Shown piece after piece: positions 23,215 through 31,394 of a DNA stretch of 64,000 nt (position 1 is the first letter of the stretch; each line of letters begins with the position of its first letter). The notes under the pieces were generated by a model, which was given only the letters and a program-made list of their open reading frames with translations, was not told where the DNA came from and ran no database searches. This stretch comes from Erythrobacter sp. (GTDB lineage: Bacteria > Pseudomonadota > Alphaproteobacteria > Sphingomonadales > Sphingomonadaceae). Location of the stretch: NCBI GenBank assembly GCA_009993605.1, contig JAACTB010000012.1:1-64000 (forward strand), read 5' to 3'. The position numbers and the translations under genes are program-made.

Positions 23215-25604
23215 AGAAAGTGATATTGGCGGCAACCAGCCTTCTGGCATTGAGCGCCTCTCCGGCGCTGGCCCAGGACGCTGCCGGAGACAGAAGCGCG
23301 GCAGCGGAAAACCAGGACGAGACCGGCGCGCAGGACCCGATGATCGTGGTGGTCGGGACAGCCGGTGCCGGCACGACCCGCCAGGATGCGGCCTTCGCCG
23401 TCACCGCCCTCAGCGACGAAGAGATCGCGCGCGCCGCACCCGCGAGCACGGCCGACATTCTCAAGCTGGTTCCGGGCGTTTCGGCAGAGACATCGGGCGG
23501 CCAGAACGGCGCCAATATCTTCGTGCGCGGCTATCCGTCGGGCGGCGATGCGGTGTTCGTGACCTTCCAGTCCTCCGGTACGCCGATCTTCCCGCCCCCG
23601 ACATTGTCGTTCCTCGAAAACTCGCAATTGATCCGCATCGACAACACCGTCGCGAGAGTCGAGGCGGTTCGCGGTGGGACCGGATCGCTGTTCTCGAACG
23701 GCCAGCCGGGCCTCACCGTCAATCTGGTGCAGCGCGAAGGCGGATCGGTCCTTGCTGGCGAATTCGAAGGCTCGATCACCGATTACGGCGAATATCGGGC
23801 GGATGCCTATCTGTCGGGTCCCCTCGGCGAGGATACCGGCTTCATGATCGGCGGCTTCTATCGCCAGGGCAGCGGCGTGCGCGATCCGCAGTTCGATGCG
23901 GAAAAGGGCGGCCAGATCACCGCCAATATCCGGCACGATTTCGGCAATGACGGGACGATCCTCCTCTACGCGCGCTATCTCGACGATCGAGGCCAGTGGC
24001 TGCTTCCGATCCCGGTCGTTCAGAACGGCGATGACATTTCCGAATTCCCCGGGTTCGACGCGAATTACGGCACCCTCGCCAGCAACGACGTTCGCTTCAC
24101 GACTTTGAATTCGGGCGCGCGGGTCGACCTTGCGAAGGGACGCGGTGCCGAAATCGTCAATGTCGGCGCGAATGTCGAATTCGCCCTGTCGGATGCGCTC
24201 ACCATCCGCGATCGCATGAGTTTCCTCGGTGGGAACGCCTTCACCACCGGCCTCGTACCCGCTGGCCCACCCACGACGGCAGCCAATTTCGCCGCCGCCC
24301 GCGGCGGCGCGGGATCGCGGATCGGCTCGCTGACCTTCGTCGACGGAGGAGGCGCGGCCTCACCCAACCAGCAGGTGATCCAGGCGGGCATCTGGACTGT
24401 CGAGAAGAAGATCGACAGCTTCGTGAACGATCTCGCCCTCCAGCTCAGCACGGGCGGCAACACGCTGACGGGCGGCGTCTATTACGCCGATTACTTCACA
24501 CGCGACGACTGGAATTTGGGCAACGGCCTGCTGCTGACGGCGGAAGACAATGCCCGCCGCATCAATCTGACCTTCGCGGACGGCCGTGTCGCCACGCGCG
24601 ACGGTTTCGTGCAGGGATCGTTCTATTTCCTCGATGCCGCCTATTCGGGCGAGGACATCGCCCTCTATCTCGTCGACGAATTGCAGATCACGCCGCAATT
24701 GCGGATCGACGGGGGCCTGCGCTGGCAGAAACATTCGGTCGACGGATATGTCCGCCAGCCGTTCTACAGCAATACGGACGGCAATCCGAACACACTCTAT
24801 AACAACAACGATGCCCAGCGGGGCCCCGTGCAGACGCCCATCGCCTATTCGGAAGACGCCTGGTCGTTCACCGGCGGCGCGAATTTCGACTTCAACTCGG
24901 ATGTCGGCGTGTTCGCCCGATACAGCAAGGGCAAGGCCTTCCCGCAATTCGACAATCTGCGCGAAGGGGTGACCAATATCGCCACCGTCGATACCTATGA
25001 GGGCGGGCTGAAGATCACCAAGGACTGGCTGAACCTTTACGCAACGCTGTTCCATAACGATTTCAGCGGCCTTGCGACGATCCAGATCATCAACGGGGCG
25101 CCCTCCTCCGCCGTCGGCGGGGCGAAGGCCACCGGCGTCGAAGTCGAAGGGGCGCTGGAGCCGATCGAAGGCCTCAGCCTGGCATTCGGCGCCACTTATC
25201 TCGATGCGACCTATCAGGGGTTCTTCACGGGCAACGGCGCGATCGACAACACCGGCAACCAGGTGCAGCGCCAGCCGAAATGGCGCTGGCGCGTGACACC
25301 GAGCTACGAAGTCGACATCGGCGGGCTGAGGCCGTCCGTCTACGCCACGCTCTATTACACCGGCGATCGCTTCTCGGACCCGGAGAACAACCAATTGCTG
25401 CCGTCCTATTACCAGCTCGATGCCGGGGCCTCCGTAGATATCAGCGACCGGGTCCGGCTTCAGGTGACCGGCACGAACCTCACCAACGAAATCGGCCTCA
25501 CCGAAGGCAATCCGCGGATCATCGGATCGCAGGGAACGGGTCCGATCCTTGCCCGACCGATCCTCGGCCGCTCCTTCACCTTCGGAGCTTCGATCTCGTT
25601 TTAA
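23211..25604 (+). CDS. TonB-dependent receptor
   Basis: Outer-membrane active transporter of 797 residues: signal peptide (KKVILAATSLLALSASPALAQ), a variable linker, plug domain from about residue 60 (DILKLVPGVSA, NIFVRGYPSGGD, RVEAVRGGTGSLF) and a 22-strand barrel ending in RSFTFGASISF with a terminal F. No N-terminal signalling domain is present. It is coupled to the esterase upstream by ATGA overlap and probably imports the ester substrate of that enzyme. A strong terminator follows at 25636-25664. The substrate cannot be deduced. Confidence 0.93.
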   Translation: MKKVILAATSLLALSASPALAQDAAGDRSAAAENQDETGAQDPMIVVVGTAGAGTTRQDAAFAVTALSDEEIARAAPASTADILKLVPGVSAETSGGQNGANIFVRGYPSGGDAVFVTFQSSGTPIFPPPTLSFLENSQLIRIDNTVARVEAVRGGTGSLFSNGQPGLTVNLVQREGGSVLAGEFEGSITDYGEYRADAYLSGPLGEDTGFMIGGFYRQGSGVRDPQFDAEKGGQITANIRHDFGNDGTILLYARYLDDRGQWLLPIPVVQNGDDISEFPGFDANYGTLASNDVRFTTLNSGARVDLAKGRGAEIVNVGANVEFALSDALTIRDRMSFLGGNAFTTGLVPAGPPTTAANFAAARGGAGSRIGSLTFVDGGGAASPNQQVIQAGIWTVEKKIDSFVNDLALQLSTGGNTLTGGVYYADYFTRDDWNLGNGLLLTAEDNARRINLTFADGRVATRDGFVQGSFYFLDAAYSGEDIALYLVDELQITPQLRIDGGLRWQKHSVDGYVRQPFYSNTDGNPNTLYNNNDAQRGPVQTPIAYSEDAWSFTGGANFDFNSDVGVFARYSKGKAFPQFDNLREGVTNIATVDTYEGGLKITKDWLNLYATLFHNDFSGLATIQIINGAPSSAVGGAKATGVEVEGALEPIEGLSLAFGATYLDATYQGFFTGNGAIDNTGNQVQRQPKWRWRVTPSYEVDIGGLRPSVYATLYYTGDRFSDPENNQLLPSYYQLDAGASVDISDRVRLQVTGTNLTNEIGLTEGNPRIIGSQGTGPILARPILGRSFTFGASISF

Positions 25605-25631
25605 TATTATTGGCCGCCCGGACGGGCCACT

Positions 25632-26123
25632 TCAGGGCCGGGGCGTACGCGCTCCGGCCTTTTTCTGCGCGCGGAATTCCTTTTTGAGATTGTCGGTCGA
25701 GGCGGTGGACGCCGCACAATAATGTTCGAGAAACCGCACCACGGTCTCGAGATCCTCCTGCGGAAAGTCCTCTACGGCCCGCTGACCGATCGCGATCGTC
25801 GAAAGATAGAAGGATTCGAACCAGGCGATCTTATCGGGGTTGATCGATATCCAGACCCGGCGGCGATCTTCCTCGTCGGCCTGCCTCACCACGATCTCTT
25901 TCGCGATCAGCCGCTTGACGAGGGCGGTCACCGATCCGCTGGTCAAAGCGAGGCTGCTCCCCAGGTCTCCGATCGTCATGGGCTGGGAGAGATACAATTG
26001 TTCGACGGCGCGGATCTCGGTCACGCCGAGGTCGAGATGCCGCGCGGTCAGCGCCGCCCTCTCCAGCAAATGCGACGCCAGGGCCCGCGTCAGCCGGGCA
26101 ACGTGAAGATGCTCTTTGATCAA
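25632..26123 (-). CDS. MarR/winged-helix transcriptional regulator (second paralogue)
   Basis: Regulator of 163 residues if started at TTG 26123, which has GAAGGA nine bases upstream and aligns with the start of the paralogue at 19707; a TTG at 26183 would add 20 residues. Motifs: VTEIRAVEQLYLSQPMTIGDLGSSLALTSGSVTALVKRLI in pieces, then the wing RQADEEDRRRVWISI. It is the last gene of the leftward set trehalase-regulator, 86 bp after the trehalase stop. Its last codons lie inside the terminator of the convergent TonB receptor gene. It probably controls one side of the flanking catabolic genes. Confidence 0.84.
   Translation of the reverse strand: MIKEHLHVARLTRALASHLLERAALTARHLDLGVTEIRAVEQLYLSQPMTIGDLGSSLALTSGSVTALVKRLIAKEIVVRQADEEDRRRVWISINPDKIAWFESFYLSTIAIGQRAVEDFPQEDLETVVRFLEHYCAASTASTDNLKKEFRAQKKAGARTPRP
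25636..25664 (+). terminator. Rho-independent terminator of the esterase/TonB receptor operon
   Basis: GGCCGGGGCG-TACG-CGCTCCGGCC: a 10-bp stem with one G-U pair and a four-base loop, followed by five T. It starts 32 bp after the TonB receptor stop and overlaps the 3' end of the convergent MarR gene. Confidence 0.85.
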
Positions 26124-26209
26124 AAATCGGGGTCCTTCGCAGCGAACGTGGCGAGGGACTAGCGGATCGGGGCCGCGAGACAAACCTCGGCGGACCGCAT
26201 CGGTTCATC

Positions 26210-27805
26210 CTATCGGGCGTCGGCAGGGGCCAGTCCGGGATATTTTTCCAGTAGGGCGCTGGCCACCCCATTGGTCCAGCCGAACCCGTCCTGCGTCGGA
26301 TATTCGCCGCCACCGCCCGGTTTCTGCTCCTCGACATCGTATTTTTCGAGCATCTTCCCGGTTTCCCGGTAGGTCCGATCGACCGTATCGATCCACCGCG
26401 AAGCGATCTGTCGCGCCAATTCGTCGTGACCGTATCGCTCCAGCCCCATGACCGCGATCCATTGCAGCGGCGCCCAGCCATTGGGCGCATCCCATTGCTG
26501 CCCCGTTCTTACCAGACTCGTCCTCAGCCCCCCGGGTGCGACCAGCAGATCTTGCGTGGTCCGCGCGACCTTGCTCGCCTCGTCGGGCGTCGCAACGCCG
26601 GTGAAAAGGGGATAGAGCGTGGCGGCGGTCAATCCGGGGATTGGCCGGTTTTCGAGCCTGCTCCAATCCGCATAGCGCGCCTCTCCATCGACCCAGAGAT
26701 ATTTGCGGATCGCGGCGCGCCGGGCACTGGCGCGGGCGGCGAAACCATCCGCGCAAGCCTGATCGCCAGCCTCGCGACATCCGCGCGCGATGCGCATCTC
26801 CATCGCGTAGAGGAGCGAATTGAGATCGACGGGTACGATGTCGGTCGTCCTGATCGTGGCGAGCGTTCGCCCGTCTGCGAACCAGCGCGAGCTGAAATCC
26901 CAACCGCTTTCGGCTGCGGCGCGAAGATTGCGATAGACCTTTTCGGCAGGCTCGCCCACGACCTCGGCCGCCGTGGCGCGATCCTCGGCGAAGGATTCGT
27001 CGCGAGGGGTATCGCGGCCATCCCAATAGCGGTTCAGGATCGAACCGTCGGGCATGACGACCACACGCTCGCACGGCGATGCCTTCGTCGCGCAGCTCTC
27101 GCCCTTCGTCCAGAACGCGTATTCGGTGCGCAAGGCCGCCAGGCGCCGGGCAATTACAACAGGGTCGGTATTTTCCGACAGATCGAGCGTCAGGGCGAAG
27201 AAGGGCGGCTGCGAACGGCTGACGTAATAGGTACGCGTCCCATTGGGCACGTGGCCGAACCGCTCGATCAGGCTGACGAAGTCGTCGATCATATTGTCGA
27301 CGAGGACCGCTTCGCCATCGGCGCGCAATCCCTCCATCGTGAAATAGGTGTCCCAGTAATAGATTTCCCGGAACCGGCCGCCCGGAACGACATAGGGCGA
27401 GGGCAGCGCGACAAGCGATCCGCCCTCGACCTCCTTACGCGGCTGCCGGACCAGATCGGGCCATAGGGCTCTGATATGCTCGCGCAGCGCAAGCGGCGCC
27501 GTGGGGGCGATGCCCGGCACGCTGAAATTGGCGAGAACGAAAGCGCGCAGGGCCTCTGCATCGGACGGGGGCGCGGCGCGATAGTCCGCCATGATCTGTT
27601 CGGGCGCGCGGAGCGGGACGGCGTCGACGAAGGTCTTGTTGTCGCCGAAAATCCGCTGTTCCTGCACCTCCACGAACAAATCGCCATAGAGTTCAGAAGG
27701 GGTCGGCGGAGCCTGATTTGCGCCAAGGGCGATCGCCGCGACGAAGGCCAGGCAAACCCGGCGGACCGACGAAACTCTGCTCAACCGCGCCGCACCGAAA
27801 TCCAT
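26210..27805 (-). CDS. Periplasmic trehalase (GH37)
   Basis: Trehalase of 531 residues that hydrolyses trehalose to two glucose molecules. Both GH37 signatures are present: PGGRFREIYYWDTYF and QWDAPNGWAPLQ; the C-terminal GGGGEYPTQDGFGWTNGV is also typical. An N-terminal hydrophobic segment (VCLAFVAAIALGANQA) indicates export to the periplasm. ATG 27805 is chosen because GGGAGGG lies just upstream. The esterase gene ends 51 bp upstream on the same strand, so the two may be co-transcribed. The name treA would fit, but I leave the symbol empty because the physiological role here (osmotic or catabolic) is not shown. Confidence 0.92.
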   Translation of the reverse strand: MDFGAARLSRVSSVRRVCLAFVAAIALGANQAPPTPSELYGDLFVEVQEQRIFGDNKTFVDAVPLRAPEQIMADYRAAPPSDAEALRAFVLANFSVPGIAPTAPLALREHIRALWPDLVRQPRKEVEGGSLVALPSPYVVPGGRFREIYYWDTYFTMEGLRADGEAVLVDNMIDDFVSLIERFGHVPNGTRTYYVSRSQPPFFALTLDLSENTDPVVIARRLAALRTEYAFWTKGESCATKASPCERVVVMPDGSILNRYWDGRDTPRDESFAEDRATAAEVVGEPAEKVYRNLRAAAESGWDFSSRWFADGRTLATIRTTDIVPVDLNSLLYAMEMRIARGCREAGDQACADGFAARASARRAAIRKYLWVDGEARYADWSRLENRPIPGLTAATLYPLFTGVATPDEASKVARTTQDLLVAPGGLRTSLVRTGQQWDAPNGWAPLQWIAVMGLERYGHDELARQIASRWIDTVDRTYRETGKMLEKYDVEEQKPGGGGEYPTQDGFGWTNGVASALLEKYPGLAPADAR

Positions 27806-27856
27806 CCTGCCCTCCCTCGCGAACTCAGCCAAATCTCGCGCCAAAAGACTTCAGGG

Positions 27857-28894
27857 TCAAGGTTTTTGCTTCGTCTCTGTGCCAAGCTTCTCATCGAAGA
27901 ATTCGGCGACGATCCGATAGACCTCGCGCGATTCGGGCATTTGCGGCCACATGAAGAAGGCATGCGGAAGCCCGTCGAAGAGGAACAGCCTGCTGCTGAC
28001 GCCAGAGGCGGCGAGGCGGCGATGCGCCAGCGTGAGAGCGCTGGCGGCGAAATCCCGGCTTCCTGCGAGGAGCAGGGTCGGAGGCATCTTCGCAATGTCG
28101 TCTTCGCATGTCAGGGGATAGGCCGCGCAATCGCTCGCCGGGACAGCCTCCATATAGGGGTTCGTAAGCGTCGCAGGCAGCTCCGCCTGGTTCGCCATGG
28201 CCCCGCTATCGAACAGAGCGTCGAGGCGTCGGCTATCTCCGGAATAGGGAGCGCCTGTCCCGCAAAAGGTGCCGATCGCGCCCGGCCGCGGCAGACCTTG
28301 CCGCGCCATCCAGGCGACGGACTGCGCCGTCGCGATGCCCCCGGCGGAACAGCCGTAGATGCCGATATTCGCAGCCGGATAGTCTGCGAGCAGCGCGGAA
28401 TAGACGGCGGTGACGTCTTCGGACACGGCCGGGTAGCGGTGCTCGGGTGCCAGCCGGTAATCGACTGCCACGACACGGATTCCCATCGTGGCTGCGATGG
28501 GAATGGATTCGACCAAGGCCCCGCTCCCGGCTCCCCACATGAATGCGCCGCCATGGACGTTGATCAGCACTCGGTTCGCGTTGCGCGGCGCCACGCCACC
28601 CGAAGGTTCGACGATATCGACCGCAACCCCTCCGATCTGCGCGCGTCTTTCGGTCGTCGAGAAGGTCTGGCGCATCTCCATAAGCCTGCGATCGTTCCAC
28701 GCGCCGTAGAAGGCGCGCTGCGCGTCGATCTGGCCCGCAATGTCGGCGGGGGCCTTTTCCCGGTCCATCTGCGCCATCACGGCAAGGGTGGTCTGGTCGA
28801 GCTGGTTCGAAGGGGGAACCCGTGTCGGCAGGTTTGCGCCCGTACATCCCGACATCAACAACGCGGCAAGCGGCACCAAGAGGCGGATCGACAT
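27857..28894 (-). CDS. Lipoprotein alpha/beta-hydrolase (HSL-type esterase)
   Basis: Esterase of 345 residues. The N-terminus (IRLLVPLAALLMSGC) ends in a lipobox, so it is probably a membrane-anchored lipoprotein. HSL motifs: HGGAF (oxyanion; the third Gly of HGGGF is Ala), nucleophile elbow GCSAGG, GSRDFAAS with the acid and LPHAFF with the histidine. It is a paralogue of the exported esterase at 22129. ATG 28894 is chosen because the lipoprotein signal begins there. It lies between the LysR gene (95 bp upstream) and trehalase on the same strand. Confidence 0.88.
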   Translation of the reverse strand: MSIRLLVPLAALLMSGCTGANLPTRVPPSNQLDQTTLAVMAQMDREKAPADIAGQIDAQRAFYGAWNDRRLMEMRQTFSTTERRAQIGGVAVDIVEPSGGVAPRNANRVLINVHGGAFMWGAGSGALVESIPIAATMGIRVVAVDYRLAPEHRYPAVSEDVTAVYSALLADYPAANIGIYGCSAGGIATAQSVAWMARQGLPRPGAIGTFCGTGAPYSGDSRRLDALFDSGAMANQAELPATLTNPYMEAVPASDCAAYPLTCEDDIAKMPPTLLLAGSRDFAASALTLAHRRLAASGVSSRLFLFDGLPHAFFMWPQMPESREVYRIVAEFFDEKLGTETKQKP

Positions 28895-28988
28895 GATGGA
28901 CCAGTCCCATCTTTCAAAAGGATTCAGCGCGCTGCGTTCTACGAGATCCGCAGCGATCCTGTCCATCTCGCTTGGCAAAGCGCAGCGA

Positions 28989-29906
28989 TCAGACATCGGC
29001 GCGGCGATCGTCCGATCCCAGTTCGACGAAGCGGTCCAGCAGCCACGAAGTCGCGGGACCGGGCGCCGCATCGGAGCGGTGGATCGCCGAGAAGCGGTAC
29101 ACGCCGCCCGTATCCTCGGGCATGGCCAGCTGGACGAGAGTGCCCGCGACAAGATCGGGCTCGACCATCGGTTTGGGCATATTGCCCCACCCGATCCCTT
29201 CGCGCAGCAGCGCGTGCTTCGCGCCGAGATCGGCGAGCCGCCAGGTGTGCGGGGACTGGACCGCGAAATCCCTGCCCTGCGTCAGCGGGGAACGGTCGGT
29301 CAGCACCAATTGGATGTGATCGCGCGCCGCACCGGGCCGCAAATTCCCCGCCTGCGCCAGCGGGTGATCCGGCGCGGCGACCGGGACCAGCATGACCGTC
29401 CCCGCCTCGATCCGCTCCAAACCGTCGAGCTCCGAGGCAACCGGCCCTGCGATCCCGAGACCCGCCCGTCCGTCCAGCACCAAAGCGACCACCGCCCCCA
29501 TCGCCTCGATATGGAGGCGCAGCGGGACGGTCGGGAACTCGCAGGCAAAGGCGCGCAATATGCCCGACAACCTTTCGGCGGGCAGCATGACGTCGACCAC
29601 CAGGCTCACCTCCGCCTCCAGCCCCTCGATCAAGCCCTTCGCGCGGGCGTGCAGCGCTGCGACGCCCGAGGCCACCACGCGGACATCGGCGAGGATCGCC
29701 TCGCCCTCGGTGGTCAGCACGGGGCGCTTCGTCCCCTCGCGTTCGAACAGGGTGAGGCCGAGCTGATTTTCGAGATTGCCGATCCCGTAACTGATCGCCG
29801 AGACGGCCCGCCCCAATCTGCGCCCCGCAGCCGCGAAGCTGCCTTCCTCGACCACGGCGAGGAAGATGCGCAACTGATCGATCGTGGGCGATCGCGGGTC
29901 AGACAT
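28989..29906 (-). CDS. LysR family transcriptional regulator
   Basis: Regulator of 305 residues: N-terminal helix-turn-helix (IDQLRIFLAVVEEGSFAAAGRRLGRAVSAISYGIGNLENQLG in pieces, residues 9-50) and a C-terminal periplasmic-binding-protein-like effector domain (about 90-295). It is divergent from a pirin/azoreductase operon, an arrangement common in proteobacteria, so it probably activates that operon. The effector is unknown; an electrophile or quinone would fit an azoreductase target. ATG 29906 is chosen as the family start; the frame opens earlier at 29954. Confidence 0.9.
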   Translation of the reverse strand: MSDPRSPTIDQLRIFLAVVEEGSFAAAGRRLGRAVSAISYGIGNLENQLGLTLFEREGTKRPVLTTEGEAILADVRVVASGVAALHARAKGLIEGLEAEVSLVVDVMLPAERLSGILRAFACEFPTVPLRLHIEAMGAVVALVLDGRAGLGIAGPVASELDGLERIEAGTVMLVPVAAPDHPLAQAGNLRPGAARDHIQLVLTDRSPLTQGRDFAVQSPHTWRLADLGAKHALLREGIGWGNMPKPMVEPDLVAGTLVQLAMPEDTGGVYRFSAIHRSDAAPGPATSWLLDRFVELGSDDRRADV

Positions 29907-29920
29907 TTCTAATATCTTGA

Positions 29921-29939
29921 ATAGTTCGATCGAAACTAT
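29921..29939. promoter_or_regulatory. Inverted repeat, candidate LysR binding site
   Basis: ATAGTT-CGATCGA-AACTAT: 6-bp arms around seven bases, with the T-N11-A pattern expected for LysR proteins, 15 bp upstream of the LysR start and 94 bp upstream of the pirin gene. Confidence 0.55.
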
Positions 29940-30032
29940 CGCACTTATCGGCATGGGCGCGCAAGCCTATCTGGGCGGTGCGAGACGGAGTCGGGAAAGC
30001 GTGCCGGGCCGTCACAAGACAGGAGTTTGTCG

Positions 30033-30731
30033 ATGATCGAATTGCGCCCCTTCGAAAGCCTGGGTGGAGCCAATCACGGCTGGCTGGATGCCAAGCATCA
30101 TTTCTCCTTCGCCAGCTATCACGACCCCGCGCGCACCCATTGGGGCGCCCTCAGGGTCTGGAACGACGATACGATCCAGCCCCATACCGGCTTCCCGCCC
30201 CACCCCCATCGCGACATGGAAATCGTGACCTATGTCCGCTCCGGCGCGATCACGCACGAGGACAGCCTGGGCAATAAGGGCCGGACCGAAGCCGGCGACG
30301 TCCAAGTGATGAGCGCGGGCACCGGCATCCGCCATTCGGAATATAATCGCGAGGACGAGGAAACCCGGATATTCCAGATCTGGATCGTTCCGACCAGCCA
30401 GGGCGATGCCCCGCAATGGGGCGCCAAGCCTTTCCCGAAAGGCGAGCGCTCGGGCCAGTTCGTGGTTCTCGCCAGCGGTCACGAGCAGGACGCGGACGCC
30501 TTGCCCATTCGTGCCGATGCGCGCGTCGTCGGGGCCACGATCCGCGCTGGCGAGACGGTCGAATACCCGCTCGGCACAGATCGCAAGGGCTACCTCGTGC
30601 CCGCCACCGGCGCGGTCTCCATCGACGGGCAGCGTATCGGCGCCCGCGACGGTGCGGCGATTAGCGACCTCGAAACACTCAGCGTAACCGCGATCGAGGA
30701 CAGCGAGATCGTCCTCGTCGACATCGCCTGA
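30033..30731 (+). CDS. Pirin family protein
   Basis: Bicupin of 232 residues. The N-terminal cupin has the metal-binding set HTGFPPHPHRDMEIVTYV and, further on, SAGTGIRHSEYN; related YhaK and pirin proteins bind iron or oxidise flavonols such as quercetin. ATG 30033 is used because AGGAG lies seven bases upstream. It is divergent from the LysR regulator and 27 bp upstream of azoR, so pirin and azoreductase form one operon, probably a response to quinones or electrophiles. Confidence 0.92.
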   Translation: MIELRPFESLGGANHGWLDAKHHFSFASYHDPARTHWGALRVWNDDTIQPHTGFPPHPHRDMEIVTYVRSGAITHEDSLGNKGRTEAGDVQVMSAGTGIRHSEYNREDEETRIFQIWIVPTSQGDAPQWGAKPFPKGERSGQFVVLASGHEQDADALPIRADARVVGATIRAGETVEYPLGTDRKGYLVPATGAVSIDGQRIGARDGAAISDLETLSVTAIEDSEIVLVDIA

Positions 30732-30758
30732 CAGCCCCTCTTTGAAAAGGATCACACC

Positions 30759-31367
30759 ATGACCAACATCCTCCACGTCACAGCCAGCATCCGCGGCGAT
30801 GAATCGGTTTCGCGCAAGCTCGGAAACCGCCTGGTCGAGCGCTTGCGCGAACGCACCGGCGCGAGCGTGACGCTGCGCGATCTGGCCCATAACGACCTGC
30901 CTCTGATCGATGCGGATCGGTTCGCCGCCAATCTCACGCCGCTTGCGGAGCGCGGCGAGCAGGAACGGAAGCTTGCAGCGATGGGCGATGATCTGATCGC
31001 CGAATTGCAGGCCGCCGATACGCTCGTGCTGAGCCTTCCGGTCTACAATTTCACCATGCCCTCGACCCTCAAGGCTTGGGCCGATCTGGTCGCTCGGGCG
31101 GGCACGACATTCCGTTACACCGAGAGCGGGCCGCAGGGCCTTCTGACCGGCAAGAAGGCCTATGCCCTGATTGCCAGCGGCGGGACCCCGATCGGAAGCG
31201 AGATCGACTTCCTCACCCCGTGGCTGCGCCATTTCCTCGGCTTTCTCGGGATCACCGATCTCGAAATCATCGCAGCTGACGGAATTTCCGGTGTCGATGG
31301 CGAGGAAAAGATCGCTTCTGCCTTCGATGCGATCGACGCGCTGGAATCGCAGCCGGTCGCTGCGTAA
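30759..31367 (+). CDS. azoR: FMN-dependent NADH:quinone/azo reductase
   Basis: Flavodoxin-fold reductase of 202 residues that reduces azo compounds and quinones by two electrons using NADH. N-terminal phosphate loop HVTASIRGDESVSRKLG, FMN region SLPVYNFTMPSTLKAWAD, and the later TPWLRHFLGFLGI are all typical of AzoR. It follows the pirin gene after 27 bp with AAAAGGA upstream of ATG 30759. It probably protects against quinone or thiol-reactive stress under LysR control. Confidence 0.93.
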   Translation: MTNILHVTASIRGDESVSRKLGNRLVERLRERTGASVTLRDLAHNDLPLIDADRFAANLTPLAERGEQERKLAAMGDDLIAELQAADTLVLSLPVYNFTMPSTLKAWADLVARAGTTFRYTESGPQGLLTGKKAYALIASGGTPIGSEIDFLTPWLRHFLGFLGITDLEIIAADGISGVDGEEKIASAFDAIDALESQPVAA

Positions 31368-31394
31368 GTTCGTCGGAGAACGCCGCGTCCGCGA

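Noticed and set aside
24360-25394. 344-codon leftward open frame
   Set aside because: Antisense to the TonB receptor.
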